From Phylloscopus collybita (taxonomy: Eukaryota > Chordata > Aves > Passeriformes > Phylloscopidae): a DNA stretch of 64,000 bases. Each line of letters opens with the position of its first letter. Positions within the stretch are counted from its first letter, which is position 1. Positions 21,950 through 34,780 of this stretch are shown here, one piece after another. A program made the translations under genes and the position numbers. The notes under the pieces are model-generated. The model saw only the letters and a program-made list of their open reading frames with translations. It was not told the DNA's origin and did no database searches. Location of the stretch: assembly GCA_027886175.1 (NCBI GenBank), contig JAJNNQ010000003.1, positions 9,954,001 to 10,018,000 of the forward strand, in the 5' to 3' direction.

Positions 21950-24900
21950 ATGGGGACCGGGCGATGGACACTCTCCACCTTCCTGGGATGCTGCCTGTGG
22001 ATTCTGCACGGTATGTCCTATATTTTTCTGCTAGCCCATGAGCTATCCGAGCCCTGTCAGGGTGCAGCAGGTACACTGTGGGATGCTTTTCACTCCTGGC
22101 TGTACTGGAAACTCCTCTTACAACCAGTCCTTGCAAGGCATTGCAGCCAGAGCTGGAAAAGCATTTTACAGGGCAGGCATCACCCCCAGGGGCTGGTTGC
22201 AGGCGTGGAGCCGTGGGAGAGATGAGAGCCCGGCCCGGAAGGCTGCAGGCAGCTGTGTACCCCTCCAGCAAAGGAGCCAAGGGAAGCCAGCTGGCAGAGC
22301 AGGACCCAGGGATGCTCCCATCCCTCCCACATCCCAGGGAAGAGCAAATGCTGGTGCTCCATGCTGGGGCCCCTCTTGCATGAACTTCCCATGAATGGGT
22401 GTGTGGGGTAGATGGTGTTTCCTGCTCCGCATTGAAGAATTAAGATAAAACAGGGATTTACCAGGGTGAGTGGGCCATGCTAAACTGGGGTGATTTAACT
22501 GATGTTCTTTGTTTTCCCTGAGATGGGGACGGAAGCTGCCGAGCTCCTCTGGCTGAGGCAGCTGGTACAAAGAGCTTTTTCCAGCCAGGGAAGATGACAC
22601 TGACACATCCTGCCAGGAAAGGGAATGTGGGTCTAGCAGAGGATGGACCCCTTGAGGTCTGGCACAGGAGCTAATATTCACTAATGATCCTGCACAAGCT
22701 AGCTGGGAGCCAACAGGCTGAGCCGGCGGTGAGGTTGGAGGCACCTCTGCTGCAGGGAGACCTGGCTGCCTGTCAGGGGGAACCTGACGAACTGGAGCAC
22801 CGGGATTGGGAACAGGCTGGGGCTGTCAGGCTGCGGCAAAGCCCTGCTAGATCTTGCCATCGGGGTGCTCTTTGTCTCCCCTAATTGAAGCTCCCTAAAG
22901 CCAAGCGTCAGCAGATCCACCCGGCTCCTCACGGAGCCAGCGGCGGCAGCTTGGTGCCCCAGAGCTTGTGTCCCTGTCCTAAAAATCAGACCGTGTGAAA
23001 CGTCACCCATGGGTTCCAGTAGGGTCTGGGAGACACATCTAGGATGTGGGCACGTGTCTCCTCCTTTCAGCAGAGCTCCTGGATGTGGGTTAGGATTCTG
23101 GTAGCAAGAGGAGAACACTGTAACCAGGGCTTGGTCCTGGGAGCTTGCAAATATTCCCTCCACGGGTGGGGGAACCCCTGGTGCCTTCAGTCAGCTGGAG
23201 GCAAGAGGGATGGGGGCAGGAGCAGGCAGGTGCCCAGCCAAGGAGAGTTATTAAACCTGCTTTAAGTGCAGCAGATCAGAACCCATCTGCAGTCAGCGAA
23301 GGCTTCCCTATGTCTTGGCCTTCCTGTCTGACAAAGGGCTTTGGGTAAAGTTATTTAAATGTCCCTCAGACACTTGAAGGTGAAAAAAACACAGAGCCCC
23401 TCCAGGCTGTGCAGAAGCGACTGTGCTCAGAGCTGTCCCTGCAGAGATGGAAAGAGGGCTGAGGGTTGCCCGGAGGTGGCAGAGCTCCACAGACACCCCC
23501 AGGATATGAACCAGACTTAATGGGCTCCAGCTCTACTGGTGGCCAGGCATCCCAGCACCATCCCCAGCATGACTGGATTGGGTTTCAGCAGCTGCTTTTG
23601 CCTCCACGCTTGCACCAGTGTCTCTCTCTGACCTGTGATGAGTTGTGTCCTGCCTCAGCTGCCAGCTGCTGATGCTGAGGATGCAAGAGGTGCTGCGTGC
23701 TATACCCAAGGCAGCCCAGACTGCACTCCTTAGCTTTTAAATCAGGGCCTTGTAAGACTGTGGGATCAGGCAGGAAGGGTTTAAGAAGTGGTGGGAGCTT
23801 CGTGACTCTCACTGAGAGGTCTCTGAGCCTGGCAGGCTGCCAGCTCCAGCTCCCACCCTAACACTCCACTTTGTGCTTCTCTGCAGGGCTTGGGGCTGTT
23901 GCTGCTGTCCCTGTCACTACCGATGGGTCCTTTACTGTGGGGACAGCTTTCCCCATGACAACAGAGGACGAGTGGCCCCGTTCTGCCCTCGCTACAGAGA
24001 TGAGCACCACAGCAGCTGATGCTGAGACCTTCCCTCCCTGGACTGAGACGGACCCAGTGACGGTGATGAGCGAATACATCTCCTCAGGGCCAGCTCTGGT
24101 GAATGCAACCAAGGCTCCCAACACGACTCAGAGTACTGAGGGACATTCAGCTGCTCCCAACACAGCCACGACTGCTGCTGCCATCACCACACAGCACCCC
24201 GCTGTCACCCCAGAAGCAGTGCATGATGAACTAGAGGTCCCTCCTGATGTCCCTCTGGGGACCACCCCTGTCCTTGAGGATGTGAAGGAGGACATCCTTG
24301 CAAACAGAGGAGAAGACACAGACCTCAGTACTGGCACTACATCCTTCCACACCACCCCTCCACTGGCAGTCACCTGGGTGCCAGAGCCAACTGCTGGTGT
24401 CACTGTGCTGCAGAGCCAAGGGCTGACCACAGCCAAGGGAGCAGTCGAGGAAGGTGGAATCCTGCCTGAAGCTACTCAAAGTGAAGCCAGTGCCAACTCC
24501 TCGGGCCCCAGTCCTGATGCCGGGGAGCTGCTTCCAACCCAGCAGGATGGAGCAGCGGGTGGGGTTGAGGGCATTAACCCAGAGCCAGCAGGAGAAATGG
24601 CCCCAGCTGGTGAGGAAAGTCCTTTGGCTGCAGGATCTGGAGATTCAGGAGATGCAATAAATGGTGAATTCACCACAGCCAGCTCATCCCATCTACCTCT
24701 GGAGAGCCCAGTGATGTCAGGAACAGTGGAAAACCCCGGGAAGTCCTCCCTCCTCCCTGGCCAGGCACTGAGCCCAGATATTTCACTCACACCATCCAAC
24801 AGCGGGGATGAGGATGGGCAGGGAGTTCCCGGGTTGTCATCAGAGGCTTCTGGTTCAGCCTTGTCACCTGCAGCCAGTAGAGCACCAGTAGCACCTGAGG

Positions 24901-27900
24901 AAACAGAGGACACTGCAACCTCACTGCCAGCCCCAGAGGTCCCCACTGATGAACAGAGCGACACAAATCTCCCAGTCTCAGCCACTGCACTGCCTGCAGG
25001 GGATGTGGGAGCTGTGGATCTGGCCAGTCCATCCCTCCAGCCTGCCCCATGGCAGACCCCTGCTGGAGAACAGCCACTGCTGCTTCCTGATGCTCTGACG
25101 TCCCCCACAGACACCCCCAGTGCTCCCAGGACTGCTTACCCAGCCTCAGAGGCTGGAGCCAGCACCTTGCCTGAAGCTGATGGTGCAGCTGAGACACCAG
25201 CAAGTCCTGACCTCACTACTGACCCAGAAGCAGCCCTGTCTCCACCTCTTGGGGAGTCACAGCCAGAGGAGATGCCAGATGGAGCTCCCCAGGAAGCCAA
25301 TGGACTTGACACTGGCTTGAGTTCAGATTCAGATGCCCCCAGCCCAGCACCTTTTGTACCTGATGGACTGGCATGGCCCACTGCTGGGATCCAGGGTCAG
25401 GGAGATGAGGGAGTAGGGGACATGGCACAGGCAGGAGGTGTAGGGGATGCCAGCCCCTATGAAGATACCCAGAGTGACATGAGTCCTCCAGCCCTTCAGC
25501 CCTCAGTGTCTCTGAATGGAGATAATGGAGAACTGCTGACTGGAGGAACAGAAGACTTAGCAAATGCTGAACTTTCCCCTCCATCAGCACTTGGGGATGG
25601 AACAGGAACAGAAGGAGCTCCAGCACTGGGACAAGTGTTCTCACCCAGTCCTGCACCTCACAGCAGTGCTGGAATGAAGCCTGATCTCTCAGGAGCTGAA
25701 GGATCAGGAGACCTGCCTGGTGAATCTGCCACTGTTCCTGGGGCTGTTTTCCCACCCCTGGGACCTGTGGCTGGCCCTGTGTCTGAGGCAGGGACACCAG
25801 TGAGCCCTGACCTCAGTGCTGCCCAGGGAGCACCTGGGTCTCCATCCTTTGATGGGTCACAGCCATGGGGAACAGCAGCTGGTGCTCCCGTGGGAGCAGG
25901 TCTCCCTGGAGCCCAAGGGCCAGACACCGACTCGACTTCAGCCTGGGATACCCCCAGCTCAGCAGTTCATGAACCAGTAGGACCCCCATCACCTGGCCTT
26001 TGGGACCAACTTGGCACAAATGTGGGGCTGCCAGCAGCAGAAGGGCAAGGAGCCAGCACAGCAGAGCCAGCACTGGAAGGAGCAGGCAGTGGGATTGAGT
26101 CTGAGCCATCCCTGAGCTCCACTGCAGGGAATGGGATAGCAGCTGGGATGGATCAGCTGCCCAGTGCTGGTTCCCCATCCGGTATTGCCTCTCCCAGTGA
26201 TGTGCTGGCACCTTCTGTGTCAAGGGGTGATGAAGCAGGACCCATCTCATCTGCAGGCCCTGGCCCCGACAGTCTGTCCCCAGCCTCTCCAGAGAGTGAA
26301 ACTGGCCCAGGGCTTGGTCTGGTGCAGGGGGCTGAGAGTGCAGGGGATGTGGCACAGGCAGGAAACCCAGCGAGTGAAAATCCCAACACAGAGACAAGTC
26401 CTTCAGCTGTCAGCCCTCAGCAGGACCTCACTAACACTGGAGAGCTGCCAGAAGAAGAAACAGGGGATATGGCACATGCTGAACTTTCCCCTCCATCAGC
26501 ACTTGGGGATGGAACAGGAACAGGAGGAGCTCCAGCACTGGGACAAATGTCCTCATCTAGTCCTGCACCTCACAGCAATGCTGGAATGAAGCCTGATCTC
26601 TCGGGAGCTGAAGGATCAGGAGACCTGCCTGGTGAATCTGCCACTGCTCCTGGGGCTGTTTTCCCACCCCTGGGACCTGTGGCTGGCCCTGTGTCTGAGG
26701 CAGAGACACCAGTGAGCCCTGACCTCAGTGCTGCCCAGGGAGCACCTGGGTCTCCATCCTTTGATGGGTCACAGCCATGGGGAACAGCAGCTGGTGCTCC
26801 CGTGGGAGCAGGTCTCCCTGGAGCCCAAGGGCCAGACACCGACTCGACTTCAGCCTGGGATACCTCCAGCTCAGCAGTTCATGAACCAGTAGGATCCCCA
26901 TCAGCTGGCCTTGGGGACCAGCTTGGCACAAATGTGGGGCTGCCAGCAGCAGAAGGGCAAGGAGCCAGCACAGCAGAGCCAGCACTGGAAGGAGCAGGCA
27001 GTGGGATTGAGTCTGAGTCATCCCTGAGCTCCACTGCAGGGAATGGGATAGCAGCTGGGATGGATCAGCTGCCCAGTGCTGGCTCCCCATCCGGTATTGC
27101 CTCTCCCAGTGATGTGCTGGCACCTTCTGTGTCAAGGGGTGATGAAGCAGGACCCATCTCATCTGCAGGCCCTGGCCCCGACAGTCTGTCCCCAGCCTCT
27201 CCAGAGAGTGAAACTGGCCCAGGGTTCGGTCTGGTGCAGGGGGCTGAGAGTGCAGGGGATGTGGCACAGGCAGGAAACCCAGCGAGTGAAAATCCCAACA
27301 CGGAGACAAGTCCTTCAGCTGTCAGCCCTCAGCAGGGTGAACTGCCTGGTGCAGGTTCCTCAACTGGTTCAGCCTCTCCCAGTGGTGACGTTGCAGCATC
27401 CTCTGTTTCAGATCCATCCAGCCTGGGTGCACTCAAAGGAGCAGGCAGCGCTGCTGAAGGTCTTCAGCCCTCCCTGGGTGCTGGCACTGGGGTCCTTCCT
27501 GCTGTGGGAGAAGGGACAAGTGAAGGGGCTGGTAATGGAGGATCCACAGGGCAGTCCCAGGCTCCTACTGGAATGGGACCAGCTGGTTCAGAAACCCTTG
27601 ATGGAGAAACAGGAGGTGTGTTGCAGTCTGCATCTTCCTCCCTGTCTACAGAGGGATCTTCATTCCCTGGGAGGACGGGTGAGGCTGCTGATGAAACAAG
27701 CCTTCCTGGAGCTGCTGCAGCTGCTGGTGGCTTGAACACAGGCTTGGAGGCTGCTGGCTCTCAAGAAGCCTCTGTGTCTGCCCCTGGCACCCAAAGTGGT
27801 GCCAGTACTGAACTTTCTGATGGAAAACTGAGTGAAGTCAATGTGGTGGAGGTGCCTGGAGGAGACTCAGTGAATGGGGGACCTTCCCCTGGTGCCAGCC

Positions 27901-30900
27901 TGGTCCCAGTGGCTCCAGACAACAGCGGTGTTTCCAGTGGCATGACCACCTCGGTGGCTGCTTCTCCGCTTCTCCCTGGACGTGGGCTGAGCTCGGGGCT
28001 GGCACCCAATGGGGACCCTGACTCTGCACCAAGCACCCAGAGTGGGAGCAGCCCCCTGCTGCCAGGGTCACCAGGTGGGCTGTCAGAAGAAGCTGGAGGT
28101 GCTCAGTCATGGTCTGTTGAAGATGAGGCGGCCTCAGGCATGCCGGCACCTTTGGGAGAAGCGTCCCCTCACGCTCCCATATCCCCCAACGCCGCCCCGG
28201 TGCTGCCTGCTGCTCCACAGAGAGGAAATTCTGCAGAGGGGGTTTCTGCCAGCCCCGGGCTTTCGGCACGTGAGTCGATAGTGGGGTCCTCTGCAGGGGG
28301 AAGGGGGGAGCTGGGGGCTGCTGTGCCAGGGGGGCCTGCCTTGGCCCTGCCTCCCCGCCAGCCGGGAAGCCCCGGAGCCCCCTCCGGGGATGCTGACAGC
28401 CCTGTTCCTGGAGAAGGGACTGCTGTGCTCCGTGGAACCATGACAGGGCAGGGGGACGTAACCCGTCTCCTTCCCAGTGCCGCTGGATCCGGGGCACATG
28501 AGGAGACTCATTCCCCACCTGGGGGGAGCCCAGGGCTCCCTGGCCTTCCCCCCGCCGGGATCACTGCTGGCAGTCCCGGAGCAAAACCCCTGGGGCCAGG
28601 ACCTGCTGGTGGCTCATCACCCGCTGCCCTGCAGCCGTTCCCGGGCAGGGAGCTGACCACCAGCCTGGCAAACAGAACCCCTGCCACCTCTGGGAGCCTT
28701 TCTGGAGCCTTCCCGGGCCGGGGGGTATCTCAGGGCGGGTCCCCAGCCACTGCACGCCCAGCCACATCCTGCAGCCCGGCCCTCGCCGGCCCAGCCCCAC
28801 CAGCACCCCTGCCCAGGGGCAGGGAGGTGCTTCCCAGGCCAGGAACAGCCACTGTCACCTCCCGCGCATCGTCCCCCGTGGTTCCAGCCCCAGCAGGAGT
28901 GCCAGCAGCTGCCCCAACCCTGCTGCCCAGTCCCGCAGGTAGGTGATGCTCGCAGAGCAGCCTGGGTGGGACTAACACGTACAGTGTCCTGATGGACCAT
29001 CCTCAGGGACATTCAGTGCCCAGAAAACAAAGCATCTGTTTGAAGGCAGGATCCTGGGGGAGACACGGCACGAGGAGCCCCTGCACATGAGCTTGCACTC
29101 TTGGCAGGCTGAGCCTGCCTTCAATACAGCCCCATCAGCTGGAAAACCCATCCCCTCCAAGTGTTTTTTTAACAGACATAAATAGGGAGCGGGAGGCTGT
29201 AAAAGTCTCTAGAAAGAGCTGTGGGTGTTAAATTCTGTGCTGTTCCCTGCCACGGTCCTTGTACAATGTTCTTCCCCTCCTAATGGCAGTCATTCAGTGC
29301 CTTGTGTCCCAACAGGGCTGGTTGAAGCAGGGGACAGTGACCACAAAGGCCATCAAAGCAGGCTTAGGACAGCTGTGTTTGTGTAAGGCAGTGAAAGGGG
29401 GGGAACAAGCTCCTTCAAGGGAAGGTAACATGCAGAGTGTCCCTGGAGGCTTTAGGCAATGTTCCCCCATCCTTCTGCTGCCCAGGCCCTGTCCCAGTAA
29501 AAGCAAGATAATTTCAGCCCTTTAAAATTTTTGCTACAGACCAAAGGTTTTGCTGAAAATGTGGTTTGGTTTTATTGTTTGTTTGTTTGTTTGTTTTCTT
29601 TTCCAGTTCCAGGTGTGCCCCTCTATGGGTACGGAGCAAAGGAAAATGATCAGCAGTACGTGGAAAGGAGAGTGGATTTTAATTCTCCACTTTTCAAGCC
29701 TGAGACTGGATTCCCATTTGGGAAAACCCTGCGCAGCTCCCTCTACGTGAGTCTACTTGGGCTTGGGTGAGCGGCCATCGCTCAAAAGCCTGGGGGAGGC
29801 ACCATGGACCAGTGCCTGGGATGGGACTCTAGCAGGCCAAAGCTGTTGGCATGCTGCTGTGGTCTGTTTGCAGCAGGAGGTGACTTTGTGGCCATTTCAG
29901 CAGTGGCAGGTGGTGCCTTTTTTTGGGCATTGCTCAAAATGGACTTAGAAATGGGAGGGCTGCCACCCCACGCCAGGGAGTGCTGCTGGTCCTGATCTCA
30001 CCTGATGGAGGGGTCCCTCTGCTCAGTTTACAGACAATGGACAGATCATTTTCCCAGCCTCGGACAGCAATGCCCTCACGTACCCCAACCCTCCTCCCAA
30101 TGGCTTCAATGGCCACGAAGAGGTCCCCATGATCGCTGTATTTTGGGACAACGCTGACTTCTCCAGAGGTGTTGGCACCACCTTTTACCAGGTGAGTGAA
30201 GCCACCTGGGAGCATGACTGTACAAAACACCTTTTAATTATAAACTCATCATCTATTCTGTGGATGCCTGTTGAGATGTGTAATTAATGGAGCCCATGAA
30301 TGGTTTTTCCCTTTTCTGAGCCAAATCTAAGAGCTGTTGATGCTATGTCATCTCTTGAGCCATCCAAACCCCATCCAGCACTTTGGTTACAGGGGTCTGT
30401 GCGTGACCCCAGTCCAGGCCTGTTTTGTCCCACTGGGAGCTAACGTGTGTGCTCCCAACCCACAGGAATTCTCCACCCTCAACACGGCCAAGCCGCCGTT
30501 CGTCCGTGACGTGGAAGCAAAGGTCCGGCGGTACCTGAGGTCCTCCTACTCTGCAGTCTGGACCCTGAAAATCACCTGGGAGAAGGCACCTGTCTACACA
30601 GCACGGACTGACACCCGGAAGGTAAGGGCCTCATGGAACACAGGCCCTGTTGAGTTGTCAAAAAACCCCAAGACCTGCAGGCAGTGACCTTCTCTGTGCC
30701 TGAAAATAAGAACCAGTTTTGTGACAAAGGCCAGTCTTGAAGAATTTTGCCAAAAAGGACTGAGCTGTGCCCATGTTTTGGTAGTTTTCAGGTTTTTTTG
30801 AGGGACACCTTTAGTTGAACTTCCCCCATTCCATAAAACCTTTCTCTTTAAAATGGTGGGAGTTTATTGCACACCAGAAATGCTATTTTTCAGAGGTATA

Positions 30901-33900
30901 AAATTGGGTGAATTTGAAGCTTGTCATGGAACAGTTTCAAAGTAAAACCATCACATTTTCCATGTGAAATATGAGCCAGGCCTGGCTGTGTTTGCCTTGT
31001 TTCCCTCCACACCTCAGTCCAGCCATTCCCCAGCAAGCACTGCCCCACATCTTCCCTCACTTTCTTACCTGTCTGCAATGCTTCTCCCCAGACAATCACA
31101 TACCAGGCTGTCCTGACCACTGATGGCTTCAGGTCCTACATCCTGATGCTGTACCAGGATGGAGGCATGCAGTGGGATTACACCAGGCTCACTTCCACCA
31201 ATGTCCTCATCGGCTACACCAGGTACAGCAGCTCAGCACCCCATCCCTGCCTCCTCTGAGCACTGGGATGCATCCCACCCGCAGCTCCTGCTGGTTGAAT
31301 TGTTCCCCCATGTCCCAGGGAGTGCCCTACAAGGATGAGGACAGCCCAGATGAGATCTGCATGCCTATATATCCTAGAATATAATTCTAGGATATATACA
31401 AACAAACAAATTTGCCTCGTTAGGGATTGGATCATGCTGCAGCATGCTGTCTTGCTGGGCTGTGCTTGTTGTAAGATCCACAAATCCCTCTGGAGTCGTG
31501 GGCCCCCAGCATCCTGGCAGTTTGGGTGGAAGGAGTGGGAAATAGGGGATGTTTGCTGAACTTTGCACCAGCCGAGGGAAGGGATTTCCGTGCTTGGCCG
31601 GAGCACTTGCTTCCTGCCTCCTCGCATTACGTCTTGCCCTGTACACACTGTCTCCAGGGTTTTCTCATTAGCTGCAGCTGGGTAAGGAAAAGGTGGCCTG
31701 GATGGGAAGTGCGGGCGGCACAGGCGGGTGTGTGTGTGACCACTCGTGGGTTTCTGCTCCAAATCACATTTTCCAGGCAAAATGCTGGAAACCATGGAAG
31801 CTACTCGTGGGGGTCTTCAGATGCCTGTGGGCTCAGCCCCTGACGCAGCAGGAGTGCTTGCAGCACCCAAAAAGAACTGTACCCTACACAGAGAAGGAAG
31901 CAGGCTGGGGCAGCTCATGCCTTTGCCCTCCTGTCCTCAGAGCTGCCATGTGGGTGCTGCATTTCCACTGACACGGGATCAGGATGGCTGAAGGGCAAGC
32001 TGAGGCTGGGGCTGGGATAATCCCCCCCAGGAAGAACAACCCCTGATTTTTCCTCTTTTCTCTTCACTCAGTGGCGATGGCTTTTACCACAACGATGACC
32101 TGACTAAGAGACCTCCAGCTGCTAAATATCGCCCTGACCAGTTCAGGGGTTACAACACAGGTAGTGCCACACAGCTGGGGTGGGTTCACAGGGAGGGGAA
32201 TATTCCCAGGGAATGAAATCCAGCCTGCCACTGTGGCAAGGCTCTCACTGAGTTCTCAAGGCCAGGCTTTTGCCCTCAACCACATTTCCCCTGGATACCA
32301 GCTATGCCTTAATGCGGAAACATCCCTGCTGTGCCCATGGTCAGTTTTTGTGCCAATGGCTCTGTCCCAAGGCTTTCTTCTTTGACAAGAGCCTCTCTCC
32401 CTGTTTTCCCTTCTGTTGAGTGGCTGAACATGGGGTCCCATGGCTGGAGGTCAATGTGGGCTTAGCTTCCAGCATCAGCACCACATGACTCTCACCTTGG
32501 GACAAAACAGGCCCTTGTGGTCCCCTTGGCCAAAGGTGACAGCTCATGGTTTCTCTCCCTGCTCAGACCTCCGTGGGTTGTGGATTTACAAGCTGGAGAG
32601 CCGCGTGGGCAACAACTACCGGCTGAAGTGCCTGGCATGGACGGGACAGCAGCAGGAGCCCAGGGCATGGAGCCAGGGCCTGCCCAGCTGCCCCTGCTCC
32701 CTGCAGCAAGGCCAGCAGGACCCACGCTTCAAGAGCAGCCGTGGAGGCAAGTGGAGATGCTGCTTCCTTACCCTCCTCATCCCCAAGCTGTCCTTCCCCA
32801 GCTGTCTGCAAGGGTGGCTGGGGTCCCAGCTGGTAGGGTGGGTGGGTGACCCTACGGAAAAGGAGAGGGGGACTGGCCTACCCTTCAGAGACTGGAAAAG
32901 CAAGGAGGATTGAGGGCTGACCTCTTCTTGTCATATTAGAGTGGCCAGAGTTGGTGTGACCTGCATGGGGGTGCTGGGGACCAGGGTCTCACCCTGGGGG
33001 ACCACTGGGGTGGTCTCCATCAGTTCCTCCAAACCTCTATGGCACCATGAGGTGATGTGGTGGGAGTGGCGGGAGCTGTGGCCCAATCCTTGCCCCGAGG
33101 CAGGTGTTCTGGCTGGGCAGAGCTGCCTGAGGCTCACTGCTGCCCCATTTCAGGCAGGTGGGGTGCCCGTGTCTCCATGCTGCACTCAGCCTCCCCCAAC
33201 CAGCACGGCGCCGGCGTCCGCTGCCTGTACGACAGCCAGGACCAGCTCCTCGAGGGGCGGCAGGAGAGGTACTGGAGGTCCTCCAGGCAGGCGTCACCCT
33301 ACCGTGGTAAGCACAGCCAGCCTTGGCATCCCCTGGCTGAGGCTGGCATTGTTGTAGCCCGTAAATAATTTTAATCTCTGTGCCAACCTGTTTCCTGACA
33401 TGCTGTTTCCCTTGGAGGGAGTGTAGAGCTGCCAAAAGCCGAGGAAAGCCTCGCCTGGAACCAGCCCATTTCCCTCCTCTTCCCTTCAGCCCCTTACTCT
33501 CCTTTTTGCCTCCAGACCAGGAGCTGAAGCTGTATGACTGGTGCTGTAATCGGGCGGGCAGTGCCCACCTCTGCGCCCGCTACAGCGAGAAGAGGCCGAA
33601 GATTGGCTGTGATGGATACCAGTCACCCAGCTCGGGTGGGTTTGCAGCTCATGTGCTCTGGGGTGATGCTGTCTTGGTGCCCAGGTCTGGAAGGGGAGTG
33701 GGAATGTCCCAGCCTCCCTGTGGTTAAGGCAGCAAGAGCCCTGAGTAGATGGGGAAAGGGTTTTGGGGTGCTCATGTGCAGGCTGTGCGGGGTTGGGGGA
33801 ACATCTCTCTCAGCACATAACCACCAGTAAAGTCTGGAGGTAATGAAGCAGGGAGGTGAAGAGGGCCACAGCAAGCGTGGTTATGGTGTAAGCTGATGTG

Positions 33901-34106
33901 GGGTTTTCTTGCAATCCTCAACAGATTCCTCAGAGGAGGCAGAGAATGACTCAGATGAGCAGATAGGTGAGCAGGATTGAGGGGTCTCCTTTGCCTCTGT
34001 CCCTGTGCCCCTGCAAGAAAACACCTTGGGGCTCCCGGCGTGCCCCGGAGGAGGAAGGTGGCTGAACAAATCTCATTTCTTCTTTGCAGATGAGGACGAC
34101 AAGTAA
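21950..34106 (+). CDS. MUC4-like secreted mucin with NIDO and AMOP domains, lacking VWD/EGF/TM
   Basis: Exons: 21950-22010 (signal peptide MGTGRWTLSTFLGCCLWILH), 23887-28938 (5052-base mucin exon), 29607-29746, 30027-30191, 30466-30621, 31092-31222, 32072-32160, 32567-32746, 33154-33306, 33516-33635, 33925-33966, 34090-34106 (TAA). The total is 6306 bases, or 2101 residues. Residues 21-1704 are Ser/Pro/Gly/Ala/Glu-rich with two 304-residue repeats. Residues about 1705-1931 form a NIDO domain (VDFNSPLFKPETGFPFGKTL; AVFWDNADFSRGVGTTFYQ). Residues about 1932-2082 form an AMOP domain with eight cysteines, including DWCC. The protein then ends in a 19-residue acidic tail (DSSEEAENDSDEQIDEDDK). Exon sizes match the minus-strand MUC4. 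With no membrane segment, it should be secreted. Intron 32747-33153 needs a GC donor. Confidence 0.85.
22011..23886 (+). other. First intron of the MUC4-like gene
   Basis: The intron opens gtatgtcc after the signal exon and closes cttctctgcag, phase 1 on both sides. I see no additional exon or repeat family in it. Confidence 0.7.
25517..27340 (+). repeat. Two tandem 912-bp repeats in the mucin exon (304 residues each)
   Basis: Unit 1 is about 25517-26428 and unit 2 about 26429-27340, in frame and nearly identical. Landmarks such as AELSPPSALGDGTGT and GMKPDLSGAEGSGDLPGESA recur at +912 bases. A partial third copy of the unit end (GDMAQAGG...SPPALQPS) precedes unit 1 near 25410-25505. Confidence 0.9.
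29577..29596 (+). repeat. (GTTT)5 microsatellite in the acceptor tract
   Basis: Five GTTT units lie just upstream of the ttttcttttccag acceptor at 29606 and form part of its polypyrimidine-like tract. Confidence 0.8.
31366..31398. repeat. Perfect 15-bp inverted repeat with 3-base spacer
   Basis: The left arm 31366-31380 (tatatatcctagaat) and right arm 31384-31398 (attctaggatatata) are exact reverse complements around ata. It lies in an intron of the MUC4-like gene, about 145 bases after a donor site. Confidence 0.9.
32747..33153 (+). other. Predicted GC-AG intron in the MUC4-like gene
   Basis: The exon ends GTGGAG and the intron opens gcaagt, a near-ideal GC donor, closing catttcag. The junction gives G-R-W-G-A-R in the AMOP region. 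The equivalent MUC4 intron on the minus strand starts with GT (gtgcca). Confidence 0.75.
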
Positions 34107-34780
34107 CTGGGAAGTTGCACACCTGCAACACATTCTGGGCCATGGCTGATCCTCCAAGTCCTTTGATCTGCCCTTCCCCCGTGTCCCCCCACAGAACCCG
34201 TCACCCTGCCCACCACGCAGGGCAGCTCGCTTGGCCAGTGCCTGCAGTTGCCTGCCCTGGCACAAGTTCACATTTCTAACCCAGATTTCTCCCAAGGATT
34301 CAGTTGCTTTAGTTGCCCTTTCCCAGCTGCCCTTTCCCACTGGTGGGGAGGTGGGCAGGTGCCCCCCACTGCACACACTACCCTTGTCCTTCCTACATCC
34401 CACTGTGCTCCCATGCTGCAGGGTAAGGCTGGACCCCTGGCACCCAGGGAAAGGGTTAAACACCACATATGGGTTGACTGTGGCCAAGCCCTTAAATACC
34501 AGGGTGCACCAGACTTGTCCTGTGAGTGAGTCCTGTCTTGTCCCCCATTTCTCTTTCCCAGCCATCCCTCCTTGAGTGGTCCCTGGCCCTGTGCTCGGGA
34601 GGAGGGACAATTCTCCAGATCAAGCCAGAATCAGATCAATATATCTGCTGGGTGTGTGAGAGCAAAATGCAACCCCATGATCAGAAATGTTGGAAGAAAA
34701 ATAATTTTTTGTGTGTAAGAGAGCATCTTCCTTTCTTAAAAAAAAATAAATCATTGTCAAATCTTGTTTGTTCAATAAGA
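34107..34780 (+). other. 3' untranslated region of the MUC4-like gene
   Basis: Non-coding sequence from the TAA stop to just past the AATAAA at 34745. It becomes AT-rich toward the end, as 3' ends often do. Confidence 0.65.
34745..34750 (+). terminator. Polyadenylation signal AATAAA of the MUC4-like gene
   Basis: Within an A-rich stretch (aaaaaaataaatcattg) about 640 bases after the stop, followed by atcttgtttgttc as a T/G-rich element. Confidence 0.7.
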
